Below, piece by piece: positions 53,301 through 60,689 of a DNA stretch of 64,000 bases. Source of the DNA: CBDATA01 sp965202845 (GTDB taxonomy: Bacteria > Acidobacteriota > Vicinamibacteria > Marinacidobacterales > Marinacidobacteraceae); the NCBI GenBank assembly GCA_965202845.1, contig OZ241856.1, forward strand, positions 744,001 to 808,000, in the 5' to 3' direction. A program made the translations under genes and the position numbers. Numbering within the stretch: the first letter of the stretch is position 1; every line of letters begins with the position of its first letter. The notes below the pieces were generated by a model. The model was given only the letters and a program-made list of their open reading frames with translations, did no database searches and was not told the origin of the DNA.

Positions 53301-54325
53301 CGGGTTTTCACCGCCGGGGAGGAGGCGAGCATCCGATGGAGAACCGCCATCTGCGCCCACATTCGATTCTCCGCCTGGCGCACGACCCGGGAGCGCGGCC
53401 CCTCCAGCACTCCCCGGGTGACGACCACCCCCCGGCGCACCGGCAGGCAGTGCATGAAGTCGCAGGCGGGGTCCGCGCCATGGAACCACGGCTCGTCGAC
53501 CGTCCAGCCGCCGCCCAGCGACCGCCGCGCCTCCAGGTCCGCTTCCCGGTCGCCGTAGTGGGCGGTGGAGGCCCAGGACTTCGCGTAGAGCACCCGGGCG
53601 CCGTCCATCCCCTCCCGGATGTCCTCCGTCTCCCGGACCGAACCCCCGGAAGTCGCCGCCAGGTCCCGCGCTTCCCCCATGACTGCAGGGGGAAGGGCGT
53701 AGCCCTCCGGGCGGAGCACCGTCACCCGCATCCCGCGCATCGCCGCCATCCGCAGGGTGTCGGCGGGCACCGCGAGGGGCAGGGGCGCCGGATGGTTCGC
53801 CCATGCCAGGGTGAACTTCGCGCCCGGACGGACTCCGAAGTCGTCCAGCGAAAGCCAGTCGGCGACCGCCTGGCAGGGGTGCCGCATCGAGGATTCCAGG
53901 TTCAGGAACGGCTTGTCGGCGAGCGCCCGGATGCGCTCGAAGACCGGATCGACCAGGTCTTCGGCGAGCGCGCGCTGCGAAGCGAAGGCGCGAACCCCGA
54001 GCGCATCGGCGTAGCTGGCGAGCACCGGGATGGCTTCGGCGATGTTCTCGGCGGCTTCGCCGTCCATGATCGCGTCGGGGGCCAGCTCGAGGCGGTGGAT
54101 GAAACGGTCCGGGGCGAGGACGAAGCTCGAGCCGCCGAGGCGGGCCATGGCCGCCTGGCACGACGCCTGGGTGCGGAGCGAAGGGTTCAGGAAGAGCAGC
54201 CCCAGCACCCGGCCGCGCAGCGCCTCGGGTTCGGGCCGCTCCCGCAGGCGGCGGGCCCGGGACGCGATCCCGCGAAACCCGTCGGCGCCCAGGTCCTCCA
54301 GCCGGTGGAGTTCGGAAAGGCTCAC
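53297..54325 (-). CDS. argF': N-acyl-ornithine carbamoyltransferase (ArgF' type)
   Basis: A GTG overlapping the argD stop gives a 342-residue carbamoyltransferase. The carbamoyl-phosphate motif is FLNPSLRTQAS, where ordinary ornithine carbamoyltransferases have STRTR. It also has NLESSMRHPCQAVADWL, LYAKSWAS and MHCLPVRRGVVVT. These are the features of acetyl- or succinylornithine carbamoyltransferases (Xanthomonas and Bacteroides types), which build arginine through acylated citrulline. The segment deciding acetyl versus succinyl reads MDGEAAENIAEAIP; by my alignment the key residue (Glu in the acetyl enzyme, Pro in the succinyl enzyme) is Ala here, so the acyl group is undecided. Co-transcribed with argD and argB. 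Confidence 0.9.
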   Translation of the reverse strand: MSLSELHRLEDLGADGFRGIASRARRLRERPEPEALRGRVLGLLFLNPSLRTQASCQAAMARLGGSSFVLAPDRFIHRLELAPDAIMDGEAAENIAEAIPVLASYADALGVRAFASQRALAEDLVDPVFERIRALADKPFLNLESSMRHPCQAVADWLSLDDFGVRPGAKFTLAWANHPAPLPLAVPADTLRMAAMRGMRVTVLRPEGYALPPAVMGEARDLAATSGGSVRETEDIREGMDGARVLYAKSWASTAHYGDREADLEARRSLGGGWTVDEPWFHGADPACDFMHCLPVRRGVVVTRGVLEGPRSRVVRQAENRMWAQMAVLHRMLASSPAVKTR

Positions 54326-55467
54326 CGCTCGATCTCCCGCAATGCGGCCAGCAGCTGGTCCACGTGCTCGTCCCGAAGCGTGAGCGGCGGCAGCAGCCGC
54401 AGCGCCGCCGGATCGGTGGAGGTTCCGGCGAGGATGCCCCGCTCCAGCAGCTGGTCCCGCACTCCGCGCGCCGGGCGCGAGCAGCGCAGACCCAGCAGGA
54501 ATCCGCGCCCCTGGACAGACTCCACGACTCCGCCCGGAGCTTCGGCGCGGATGCGTTCGGAGAGCCGGACCACTTCCGGGAGCAGATTTTCGCGGCGGAT
54601 GGTTTCGAGCACCGCGAGGATCAGCGCCGCCGCCACCGGGCCGCCCCCGAAGGTGGTGCCGAGCGCGCCCACCGGAAGGTCGCCGGCGACTGCCTCGGTG
54701 GCGAGCACCGCCCCCGCCGGGAACCCGGCGGCGATCGCCTTGGCGGTGGTCAGCAGGTCGGGCCGCACTCCCGGCCAGTCGCAGGCGAAGGGACGCCCGC
54801 TCCGTCCCATGCCGCACTGCACCTCGTCGAAGATCAGGAGCGCGCCGCTCCGGTCGCAGGCCCGGCGGGCGGCGCGGAGGACGTCGTCTCCCAGCACGAC
54901 GGCGCCCGCCATCCCCTGCACCGGCTCCAGCAACACCGCCGCGACCCGCTCGTCCACCGCGGCGGCGAGCGCGTCCGGATCGTCGCGGGCCACTGTCCGG
55001 GTCTCGAAGGGAGTCCGCGGGAAGCCGTACCAGCCCGCCGAACCGGCGGTGGCCGCGGCGGCCGCCGCCGTGCGTCCGTGGAATCCGCCGCTCGCCACCA
55101 CCACCGCGTCGCGTCCGGGGCGCAGCCGGAACGCCAGCCGAAGGGCGTTCTCGTTGGCCTCCGCGCCGCTGTTCACGAAGAAGACCCGGTCCAGTCCGTC
55201 GGGCGCGAAATCGGCCAGCGCCTCCGCCGCCGCCGCCCGGCGGGCGCTCGGGACCGCGTTGGTCTGGAAGAGGAGCTCGTCCGCCGACTCCCGGAGCGCG
55301 GCCCGCACCGCCGGATGTCCGTATCCCAGGCCGGCGACCGCGTGCCCGCCGTAGAAGTCCAGCAGGGTCCGCCCGGCGTCGGTGGTGAGCGTCACGTCGT
55401 CTCCCCGGACGATGCGGATCGGGAGCTGGGCGTAGACCGGAAAAAGGTGCGGGGATTCGGCGGTCAT
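54322..55467 (-). CDS. argD: Acetylornithine aminotransferase
   Basis: The 381-residue class III PLP aminotransferase is of normal length. Motifs are LDFYGGHAVAGLGYGHPAV, FFVNSGAEANENALRLAFR, ASGGFHGRTAAA, LLIFDEVQCGMGRSG (PLP ring Asp), and the Schiff-base lysine in LLTTAKAIAAGFPAGAV. It converts N-acylglutamate semialdehyde to N-acylornithine. It is first in the argD-argF'-argB operon and diverges from the beta-barrel gene with 47 bases between. Confidence 0.93.
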   Translation of the reverse strand: MTAESPHLFPVYAQLPIRIVRGDDVTLTTDAGRTLLDFYGGHAVAGLGYGHPAVRAALRESADELLFQTNAVPSARRAAAAEALADFAPDGLDRVFFVNSGAEANENALRLAFRLRPGRDAVVVASGGFHGRTAAAAAATAGSAGWYGFPRTPFETRTVARDDPDALAAAVDERVAAVLLEPVQGMAGAVVLGDDVLRAARRACDRSGALLIFDEVQCGMGRSGRPFACDWPGVRPDLLTTAKAIAAGFPAGAVLATEAVAGDLPVGALGTTFGGGPVAAALILAVLETIRRENLLPEVVRLSERIRAEAPGGVVESVQGRGFLLGLRCSRPARGVRDQLLERGILAGTSTDPAALRLLPPLTLRDEHVDQLLAALREIER

Positions 55468-55514
55468 CGGGCGCCCTCCGGAAACGTCATGCCCGGAAGC
55501 GATAGCCTTGCCCC

Positions 55515-56183
55515 ATGCCGAATTCCCGCATAGCTCTCTCTCTCGGAATCTGCCTGCTCGCCGCGCCCGCCGTCGGGCAGGACTTCAAGGACAAGGATCC
55601 GTTCAGCTTCCTCGGCGTTTCCTACACCTACGCCCGGTTCGACGGGGGTGACGCCGGGGACGGGGTGACCCGGGGGGTGGCGGCGTCCAAAAGCTACGGC
55701 ATCCCGGATCGGCCCCTGTTCCTCGCCGGTTTCGCCCAATTCAGCCGGGCGGACGACGAGCTGAAGCTGGTCGAGTTCGGCGGGATCAAGAGCCAGATCG
55801 AGCAGAACATCCTCCGGATGGGTCTGATGGCGGGCTGGGAATTCGGCGACGACAAGCATCTGACGGCCTATGCGCTGGCCGGGCGCGAGGGGAACGTCCT
55901 GACCGCGACGGTGATGGGGTTCGAGAACGAGGACAGCTACAACGGGTGGGTGTACGGGGGCGGCGCCCTGTTCCAGATCACCGAACGAAACCTGGTCGAT
56001 CTCCGGGTCGTCGACATCAACTACTCGGAGTCCGAAACCGCAAGCTACAACACCTTCTCGTTCACGAACTACTACCTGGCCGGCGATCTCGCCGTCTCGG
56101 TGGGAGTTTCCTACAACGGCTCGCCGAGCGTGGACACCACCGCGGTTCATCTGGGACTGACCCTGCTGTTCGACCAGGATTAG
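55515..56183 (+). CDS. Small outer-membrane beta-barrel protein
   Basis: The 222-residue protein has a signal peptide (ALSLGICLLAAPAVGQ) and alternating hydrophobic/polar strands rich in aromatic residues (FLGVSYTYARFDGG, LFLAGFAQFSRADDELKLVE, NILRMGLMAGWEFGDDKHLT). It ends AVHLGLTLLFDQD, typical of an 8-stranded OmpA/OmpW-size barrel. No specific family recognised. It lies on the plus strand in the middle of the arginine genes, overlapping the argC stop by 4 bases. That suggests insertion into a formerly continuous arg cluster rather than a role in arginine synthesis. Confidence 0.8.
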   Translation: MPNSRIALSLGICLLAAPAVGQDFKDKDPFSFLGVSYTYARFDGGDAGDGVTRGVAASKSYGIPDRPLFLAGFAQFSRADDELKLVEFGGIKSQIEQNILRMGLMAGWEFGDDKHLTAYALAGREGNVLTATVMGFENEDSYNGWVYGGGALFQITERNLVDLRVVDINYSESETASYNTFSFTNYYLAGDLAVSVGVSYNGSPSVDTTAVHLGLTLLFDQD

Positions 56184-57259
56184 AGCCACGAGGCGGCCGG
56201 GGCGGTCAGGCCGGTTTCGTCGGGCAGGCCCAGGATGCGGTTCATCCACTGCATCCCGCCGCTGGCGGCGCCCTTTCCCAGATTGTCGAGCGCCGCGAAG
56301 GCCACTGCGGTGGCCCCCTCCGCGCATCCCCCCACTACCGCGGAGGCCGAACCCACGACCTCCTTGAGACGCGGCGGGGCGTCGGACACCCGGATCAGCG
56401 GCCGATCGCGGTAGCAGGCGGCGAGGGTCGCCTCCACCTCGCCTCCGTTTCGGCGGCTGGCGAACAAGGTGGCGTGGATGCCCCGGGCGAACGGGCCGGA
56501 GTGGGGGACGAAGTGGACACGCGTCGGTTCCCCGGCGGCGGCGCCGATCAGGTTCTCCATCTCCGGCGCGTGTCGGTGCGTCAGCGGTTTGTAGGCGAAC
56601 AGGTTGGCGTGGCGCTCGGGGTGGTGGGTGTTGGGCCTGGGGGCGCCCCCCGACCCGGTGCTGCCGGTGATCGCGGCGACCTGGATTTCGGCGCCGATGA
56701 CCCCCGCCCGGCGGAGCGGCGCGGCGGCGAGCGCCACCGCGGTCGCAAAGCAGCCCGGGTGGGCGATGCGGAGGGAAGGCGTCCCGGAAATCTGCTCCGG
56801 CAGCCCGCAGACGAACCCGGGCAGGAGGTCCGGCGCCGGGTGGGGGACGCCGTAGATGGCCTCGTAGACATCGGGGTCCGGGTGGCGGAAGTCCGCCGAA
56901 AGGTCCACCACCGGAACCCGGATCCCCAGCCGTTCGGCGGCTTCCAGCAGGTCCCGGATCTGCGGCGCCGACCGGGTGTGCGGCGCCGCCGAGAACGCCA
57001 CGACCCGCTCCGCCTCCCCCGCCGCCCTGCGGAGCGCCCGGGGCAGTGCGGCGGGGGCGAGGAACCGCTCGTCGGGAAACGCGGCGCGGAGGTTGGGGAA
57101 GGTTTCGGCGAGCGGTTCCCCGGCGTGGCTGGACGACACCGCCGCGCCCAGCTCCATGCCCGGATGCAGCGCGATCCAGCGGAGCAGCTCCCCGGCCACA
57201 TAGCCGGACGCGCCCAGCGCCACCGCGAGCGCTTTCGGGGGTTCGCGCCGGATCGTCAT
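56180..57259 (-). CDS. argC: N-acetyl-gamma-glutamyl-phosphate reductase
   Basis: The 359-residue NADPH-dependent reductase has ALGASGYVAGELLRWIALHP, VVDLSADFRHPDPDVYEAIY, the catalytic cysteine in IAHPGCFATAVALA, ITGSTGSGGAPRPNTHHPER and VHFVPHSGPFARGIHATL. It makes N-acylglutamate semialdehyde, the substrate of ArgD. Start ATG overlaps the argR stop (ATGA), so argR-argC are co-transcribed. Together with argD, argF' and argB the window covers reduction, transamination, carbamoylation and the kinase step. Confidence 0.95.
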   Translation of the reverse strand: MTIRREPPKALAVALGASGYVAGELLRWIALHPGMELGAAVSSSHAGEPLAETFPNLRAAFPDERFLAPAALPRALRRAAGEAERVVAFSAAPHTRSAPQIRDLLEAAERLGIRVPVVDLSADFRHPDPDVYEAIYGVPHPAPDLLPGFVCGLPEQISGTPSLRIAHPGCFATAVALAAAPLRRAGVIGAEIQVAAITGSTGSGGAPRPNTHHPERHANLFAYKPLTHRHAPEMENLIGAAAGEPTRVHFVPHSGPFARGIHATLFASRRNGGEVEATLAACYRDRPLIRVSDAPPRLKEVVGSASAVVGGCAEGATAVAFAALDNLGKGAASGGMQWMNRILGLPDETGLTAPAASWL

Positions 57260-57696
57260 GCCGTCGGCCCCCCGGCGAGCGCCGCCCGGAGCCGCTCCAG
57301 CAGGCGCTCCTGGTCGGCGGCGCTGCGGCTGGCGACGAACACGGTGTCGTCCCCCGCCACTGTCCCGGCGACCTCCCGCCAGGCGGCGCTGTCCAGGGCG
57401 TGGCCGGCCCGCTGGGCGCCGCCCGGAGCGGTCCGGATGACCAGGATGTTCGGGCCGGCGGGAACCAGCGCCTCCACCAGCGCGTCCAGACCCGGGAAGG
57501 GCGCCGGTCCGGCCGACCCGACCCGGTAGCGTCCCTCCACCTTGCGGGCGCCGATTTCGCGGAGGTCCCGGCTCACCGCCGGTTGCGTCGCCGGGAAGCC
57601 GGCGCCCTCAAGCGCTTCGATCACTTCGGCCTGGGTCGCGAGCCGCCGCTCCGCCAGCAGCCGCCGCAGCGCCCGCCGGCGATTCCGGGTTTGCAT
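57256..57696 (-). CDS. argR: Arginine repressor
   Basis: ATG 57696 gives a 146-residue ArgR of normal length. It has an N-terminal winged helix (RRALRRLLAERRLATQAEVI, TQPAVSRDLREIGARKVEGR) and a C-terminal arginine-binding hexamerisation domain (NILVIRTAPGGAQRAGHALD, VAGTVAGDDTVFVASRS). ATG 57708 is an alternative; the longest frame (57750) starts on top of the divergent gene's ATG and is unlikely. It represses arginine genes when arginine is plentiful and probably controls itself and argC through the palindrome at its start. Confidence 0.92.
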   Translation of the reverse strand: MQTRNRRRALRRLLAERRLATQAEVIEALEGAGFPATQPAVSRDLREIGARKVEGRYRVGSAGPAPFPGLDALVEALVPAGPNILVIRTAPGGAQRAGHALDSAAWREVAGTVAGDDTVFVASRSAADQERLLERLRAALAGGPTA

Positions 57697-57713
57697 AATA
57701 TCCGGCATATTAT
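57695..57713. promoter_or_regulatory. AT-rich palindrome at the argR start: candidate ArgR operator
   Basis: ATAATAT and ATATTAT flank a CCGGC centre, a perfect 7-bp inverted repeat. It is the most AT-rich spot in this GC-rich region and overlaps the argR start codon. ARG boxes are AT-rich ~18-base palindromes, so this is a likely autoregulatory operator, although the sequence is not the Escherichia coli consensus. It could also act on the divergent DUF420 gene 36 bases away. Confidence 0.55.
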
Positions 57714-57748
57714 CACAAGCTGTCGGCGTCCTATGCTTCCCGCCTCTC

Positions 57749-58276
57749 ATGTCGGCCAGGGAATCGGACCGTGCGGTGGTACGCGTCGCCTTCGGGATCA
57801 GCGGCGCGGTGTTCGCCGCCCTGATTTGGCTGCTCTACATGCGGACGGCGCCGGAGAACGTTCCGGCGTGGACGGCGTCGCTTCCCGGGGTGAACGCCGC
57901 GCTCAACGCCGCCACCCTCACCCTGGTGTCGCTCGGCGTGCTGGCGATTCGCTCCGGGCGGCGGAACGTTCACATCGGCCTGCTGGCGGCGGCGCTGGCC
58001 GTCGGAACCGCCTTCCTCCTGAGCTACGTCACCTATCATGTCTTCCAGGGGGACACTCCGTACGCCGGAACCGGTCTCCTGCGTCCGGTCTACTTCACCG
58101 TCCTCATCACCCACATCGTCGCTTCGGCGCTGGCGCTGCCGCTGGTGCTGACCGCCGCCCTGCTGGCGGCGCGTCGGCGGTTCGCCGCCCACCGTCGCTG
58201 GGCGCGGGTCGCCGCGCCGATCTGGGTCTATGTCTCGCTCAGCGGACTCGTGGTGTACGCCATGCTGTACGGCTGA
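57749..58276 (+). CDS. DUF420 family membrane protein
   Basis: The 175-residue product has about five membrane helices with conserved histidines and prolines typical of DUF420 (YHVFQGDTPYAGTG, YFTVLITHIVASALALPLVL, HRRWARVAAPIWVYVSLSGL). Relatives such as YozB/CtaM are implicated in terminal oxidase maturation, but I see no oxidase gene here, so the role is open. It diverges from argR across a 52-base gap holding the ArgR-like palindrome. No clear ribosome site precedes its ATG. Confidence 0.83.
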   Translation: MSARESDRAVVRVAFGISGAVFAALIWLLYMRTAPENVPAWTASLPGVNAALNAATLTLVSLGVLAIRSGRRNVHIGLLAAALAVGTAFLLSYVTYHVFQGDTPYAGTGLLRPVYFTVLITHIVASALALPLVLTAALLAARRRFAAHRRWARVAAPIWVYVSLSGLVVYAMLYG

Positions 58277-58300
58277 GCCTCTCTCCAAAAGGAGCCCATC

Positions 58301-58864
58301 ATGATCATCAGACGCATCCTTCCCGTCGCGGCCCTTCTCGGGATTTCCGCCAGCGCCCAGGACGCGCTGCCGCGCGGGAACGCCAGGGCGACCGTGGGGT
58401 CGGCGACCGTGAGCGTGGACTATGGCCGCCCCGATCTCGGCGGCCGGAACCTGGACGAACTCTTCGCCATGCTGCCGCCGGAGCGGGTGTGGCGGGCCGG
58501 GGAGAACGAGGTGACGATTCTGGAGACCTCGGCGGACCTGATCCTCGGCGGCCGGATGATCCCGGCGGGCCGCTACAGCCTCTACCTCCACATTCCGGAG
58601 GACGGGGCGTGGTCGCTTTTGGTCAACCGGAACCAGGGAATCCGGCTCGGGGAGCTCTGGTCGGAAGCGCCCGAGGCGAGGCGCGACGCCATGTGGCCGC
58701 GACTCGACGGCTACGCGGCCATCGAATCCGAGGAGGCGGCCCGGATCCCGCTCCGGGAGTCGGGGAACCCGTCCGGCGGGGACGTCTTCGAGATCGGGAT
58801 GGAGGCGGGCGTCATCCGCTTCTCCTGGGCCGGGATGGCCTACGAGACGACGCTCGGCTCCTGA
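58301..58864 (+). CDS. DUF2911 family exported protein
   Basis: The 187-residue protein has a signal peptide (LPVAALLGISASAQ) and the DUF2911 pattern: VSVDYGRPDLGGRNLDELFA, RVWRAGENEVTILETSADLI, GGRMIPAGRYSLYLHIPEDG and AWSLLVNRNQGI. The family is common in Bacteroidota and Acidobacteriota and has no known function; the fold is predicted beta-rich. The aaaagga ribosome site lies upstream of ATG 58301, 24 bases after the DUF420 stop, so the two may be co-transcribed. Confidence 0.87.
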   Translation: MIIRRILPVAALLGISASAQDALPRGNARATVGSATVSVDYGRPDLGGRNLDELFAMLPPERVWRAGENEVTILETSADLILGGRMIPAGRYSLYLHIPEDGAWSLLVNRNQGIRLGELWSEAPEARRDAMWPRLDGYAAIESEEAARIPLRESGNPSGGDVFEIGMEAGVIRFSWAGMAYETTLGS

Positions 58865-58891
58865 CCCGGCGCCCGGATTCGCTCGTCTTCG

Positions 58892-58916
58892 GGAACCATC
58901 GGCGCGGTGCGGCGTT
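58892..58916 (+). promoter_or_regulatory. Candidate ECF-type promoter before the sigma factor gene
   Basis: GGAAC (58892-58896), 16 bases, then CGTT (58913-58916) fits the -35/-10 pattern of many ECF sigma factors, which often drive their own gene. The sigma gene's ATG is 20 bases downstream. The match is short, so it is a candidate only. Confidence 0.4.
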
Positions 58917-58935
58917 TTCTTCTGCACCGCCCCCG

Positions 58936-59568
58936 ATGATGGCTTCCGAAGTCGCCTCCGCGATCCCCTTCCGTCTGGAACGGCCGGGCGCTCCCGGCGA
59001 GCGTTCCGACGCCGAACTCATGGGTCGGGTGCGCGCTGGCGAGGTGGAGGCGTTCGCGCCGCTGGTCCAGCGGTATGAGCGCCGGCTGTTCGGATTCGTC
59101 CTGAGTCGGCTCGCCGAGCCGGACGTCGCCGCCGATCTCGCCCAGGAGACCTTTGTCCGGGCGTTCCGCGCCGCCCCTCGCTACCGGGAATCCGGGCGTT
59201 TCGAGTCGTGGCTGTTCCGGATCGCCGACAATCTGGTCCGCAGCGAGTTGCGGCGACGGGCGCGCCGCGGCGTCCTCGCTTCGGTGGACTCGGAAGCGGT
59301 TCGGGAGACGGTGCGGGATGACGCCGGCCCGCCGCCCGACGAGGCGGCGTTCCGGCAGGAGCTGCGCCTTGCGCTCCGGGAGGCGCTGCCGCGGCTGCCG
59401 CAGGCGTTTCGGGAAGCGGTGATGCTGCGGTACGTCGAAGGCTGGTCGTACCGGGAGATCGCCGCCCGGCTCGGGATCGAGGAAGGCACCGCCAAGTCGC
59501 GCGCCCACCGCGGCCTCCAGCGGCTGCGCCTCCATCTCGGCCCGTGTTTCGAGGAGGCTCGCCCATGA
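58936..59568 (+). CDS. ECF-type RNA polymerase sigma factor
   Basis: The 210-residue protein has sigma region 2 (FAPLVQRYERRLFGFVLSRL, DVAADLAQETFVRAFRAAPR, FESWLFRIADNLVRSELRRR) and region 4 (LPQAFREAVMLRYVEGWSYR, EIAARLGIEEGTAKSRAHRG), with a ~40-residue linker and no region 3. It is closest in pattern to the RpoE-like ECF group. ATG 58936 is used; longer frames upstream are shadow. Its stop overlaps the next gene's ATG (ATGA), the usual arrangement with a cognate anti-sigma factor. Confidence 0.93.
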   Translation: MMASEVASAIPFRLERPGAPGERSDAELMGRVRAGEVEAFAPLVQRYERRLFGFVLSRLAEPDVAADLAQETFVRAFRAAPRYRESGRFESWLFRIADNLVRSELRRRARRGVLASVDSEAVRETVRDDAGPPPDEAAFRQELRLALREALPRLPQAFREAVMLRYVEGWSYREIAARLGIEEGTAKSRAHRGLQRLRLHLGPCFEEARP

Positions 59569-60017
59569 AGCTCCGCGACGACGACCTGAAGAAGGCGCTG
59601 GCCGGGATGAAGAAGACCGAGTGGGAGCTGCCCGCCGGCTTCGCCGACCGGGTGATGGGGCGGGTGCGGCGCGCGCGCCGTCGTCCCTTCTGGTTTCTGG
59701 CCTCGGCGGCCGCCGCCGCGATCGTCGCCGCGGTCGTCTTCCGGGCCGCCTGGCTTCCCGTCGAGGCGCCGCCGCAGCCGCAGTTGGCGCTGCCGAACCA
59801 CGAGGATCGCCGGGAGCTGGAGGCGCTCCGCGAGGAGTACCAGCGGTTGCTGCTGGACCTCGAACGCGCCCGGATGCTCGCGAACGAGCCGGTGGCGCCC
59901 TTCGGGCCCGCCCACGACGATTTCGACCTGTTCCTCGACGTCCGTTCGTTCTGGGAACGCCCCCCCTCTTCCTTTTCCGGGGAGCCGGTGATCCCGGTCT
60001 CCCAGCGGGAACGCTGA
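59565..60017 (+). CDS. Probable membrane anti-sigma factor
   Basis: The 150-residue product has a basic cytoplasmic segment (LKKALAGMKKTEWELPAGFA), one transmembrane helix (FWFLASAAAAAIVAAVVFRA) and a coiled-coil-like exterior (EDRRELEALREEYQRLLLDL) ending in a Pro-rich tail. There is no zinc-finger HxxxCxxC anti-sigma motif. The assignment rests on topology and on translational coupling to the ECF gene. It is followed 17 bases later by the PDZ gene. Could instead be an unrelated membrane protein, but the position argues against that. Confidence 0.7.
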   Translation: MKLRDDDLKKALAGMKKTEWELPAGFADRVMGRVRRARRRPFWFLASAAAAAIVAAVVFRAAWLPVEAPPQPQLALPNHEDRRELEALREEYQRLLLDLERARMLANEPVAPFGPAHDDFDLFLDVRSFWERPPSSFSGEPVIPVSQRER

Positions 60018-60034
60018 CTCAAGGAGAAAGCGAC

Positions 60035-60685
60035 ATGATCCAGGGAATGTTGACGCTCGCAATCATGCTGGCGGCGACCGGCGCCATCGCCCAGCCGCAG
60101 CCGGACCGCGCGGTGGAGGTCCGCCCGCGCGTCATGGTCGCGTTCTCCGGGGGGAGCTTCCTCGGGGTGAGCGCGATGAATCTCACCGCCGAACTCCAGG
60201 AGTTTTACGGCGCCGGGGAGGATTCGGGGGTGCTCATCGGCCAGGTGACCGGGGATGGGCCCGCCGAGGCGGCCGGGCTGCGGGTCGGCGACGTGGTCAC
60301 GCGGGTCGGGGAGCGTGCGATCCGCAGCGCCGGCGACCTGCGTCGGGCGGTGATGGCGCTGGATCCGGGCGCGTCGGTCGAGATCGGCTTCGTGCGGGAA
60401 CGCGCGCCGGCGGTCGTGACCGCGACCATCGGCGAGCGGGAGGGCGCCCAGTGGTTCTCCGACGACGTCGGGCGGGACATCCATGTCCAGATCGATCCCC
60501 ACGAGCTTCGGGAGAACGTGCGCGAAAGCATGGAGAACCTGGACTTCTCCGGCCTCCGGACCCACTTCGAGGATCTGCGCGAGCGCATGGACGAAGCCGA
60601 CGTCCGCGCGATCGAGGAGCGGCTGGCCGCGCTCGAAACGAAGCTCCGGGAGATGGAGGAGCGGCTGACGGAACGGCCCGAGTAG
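60035..60685 (+). CDS. Exported PDZ-domain protein
   Basis: The 216-residue protein has a signal peptide (LTLAIMLAATGAIAQ) and one PDZ domain (GVLIGQVTGDGPAEAAGLRV, GDVVTRVGERAIRSAGDLRR). A C-terminal helix is predicted coiled coil (FEDLRERMDEADVRAIEERL, AALETKLREMEERL). There is no protease domain. An aaggag ribosome site lies 8 bases upstream. Sitting behind an ECF sigma factor and its putative anti-sigma, it may sense misfolded envelope proteins or recruit a site-1-like protease, by analogy with RseP/DegS PDZ domains. That is inference only. Confidence 0.85.
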   Translation: MIQGMLTLAIMLAATGAIAQPQPDRAVEVRPRVMVAFSGGSFLGVSAMNLTAELQEFYGAGEDSGVLIGQVTGDGPAEAAGLRVGDVVTRVGERAIRSAGDLRRAVMALDPGASVEIGFVRERAPAVVTATIGEREGAQWFSDDVGRDIHVQIDPHELRENVRESMENLDFSGLRTHFEDLRERMDEADVRAIEERLAALETKLREMEERLTERPE

Positions 60686-60689
60686 ATCC

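Noticed and set aside
55464..56327. 287-residue minus-strand frame over the barrel gene
   Set aside because: No recognisable domain; the plus-strand frame has a signal peptide and barrel pattern.
57697..57750. Longer argR starting at 57750
   Set aside because: It would begin on the divergent gene's ATG and add residues absent from ArgR proteins; 57696 fits family length.
57046..58935. An 840-residue plus-strand frame ending in the sigma factor
   Set aside because: The first ~630 residues are antisense to argC/argR or out of frame with the DUF420 and DUF2911 genes; only the part from 58936 is real.
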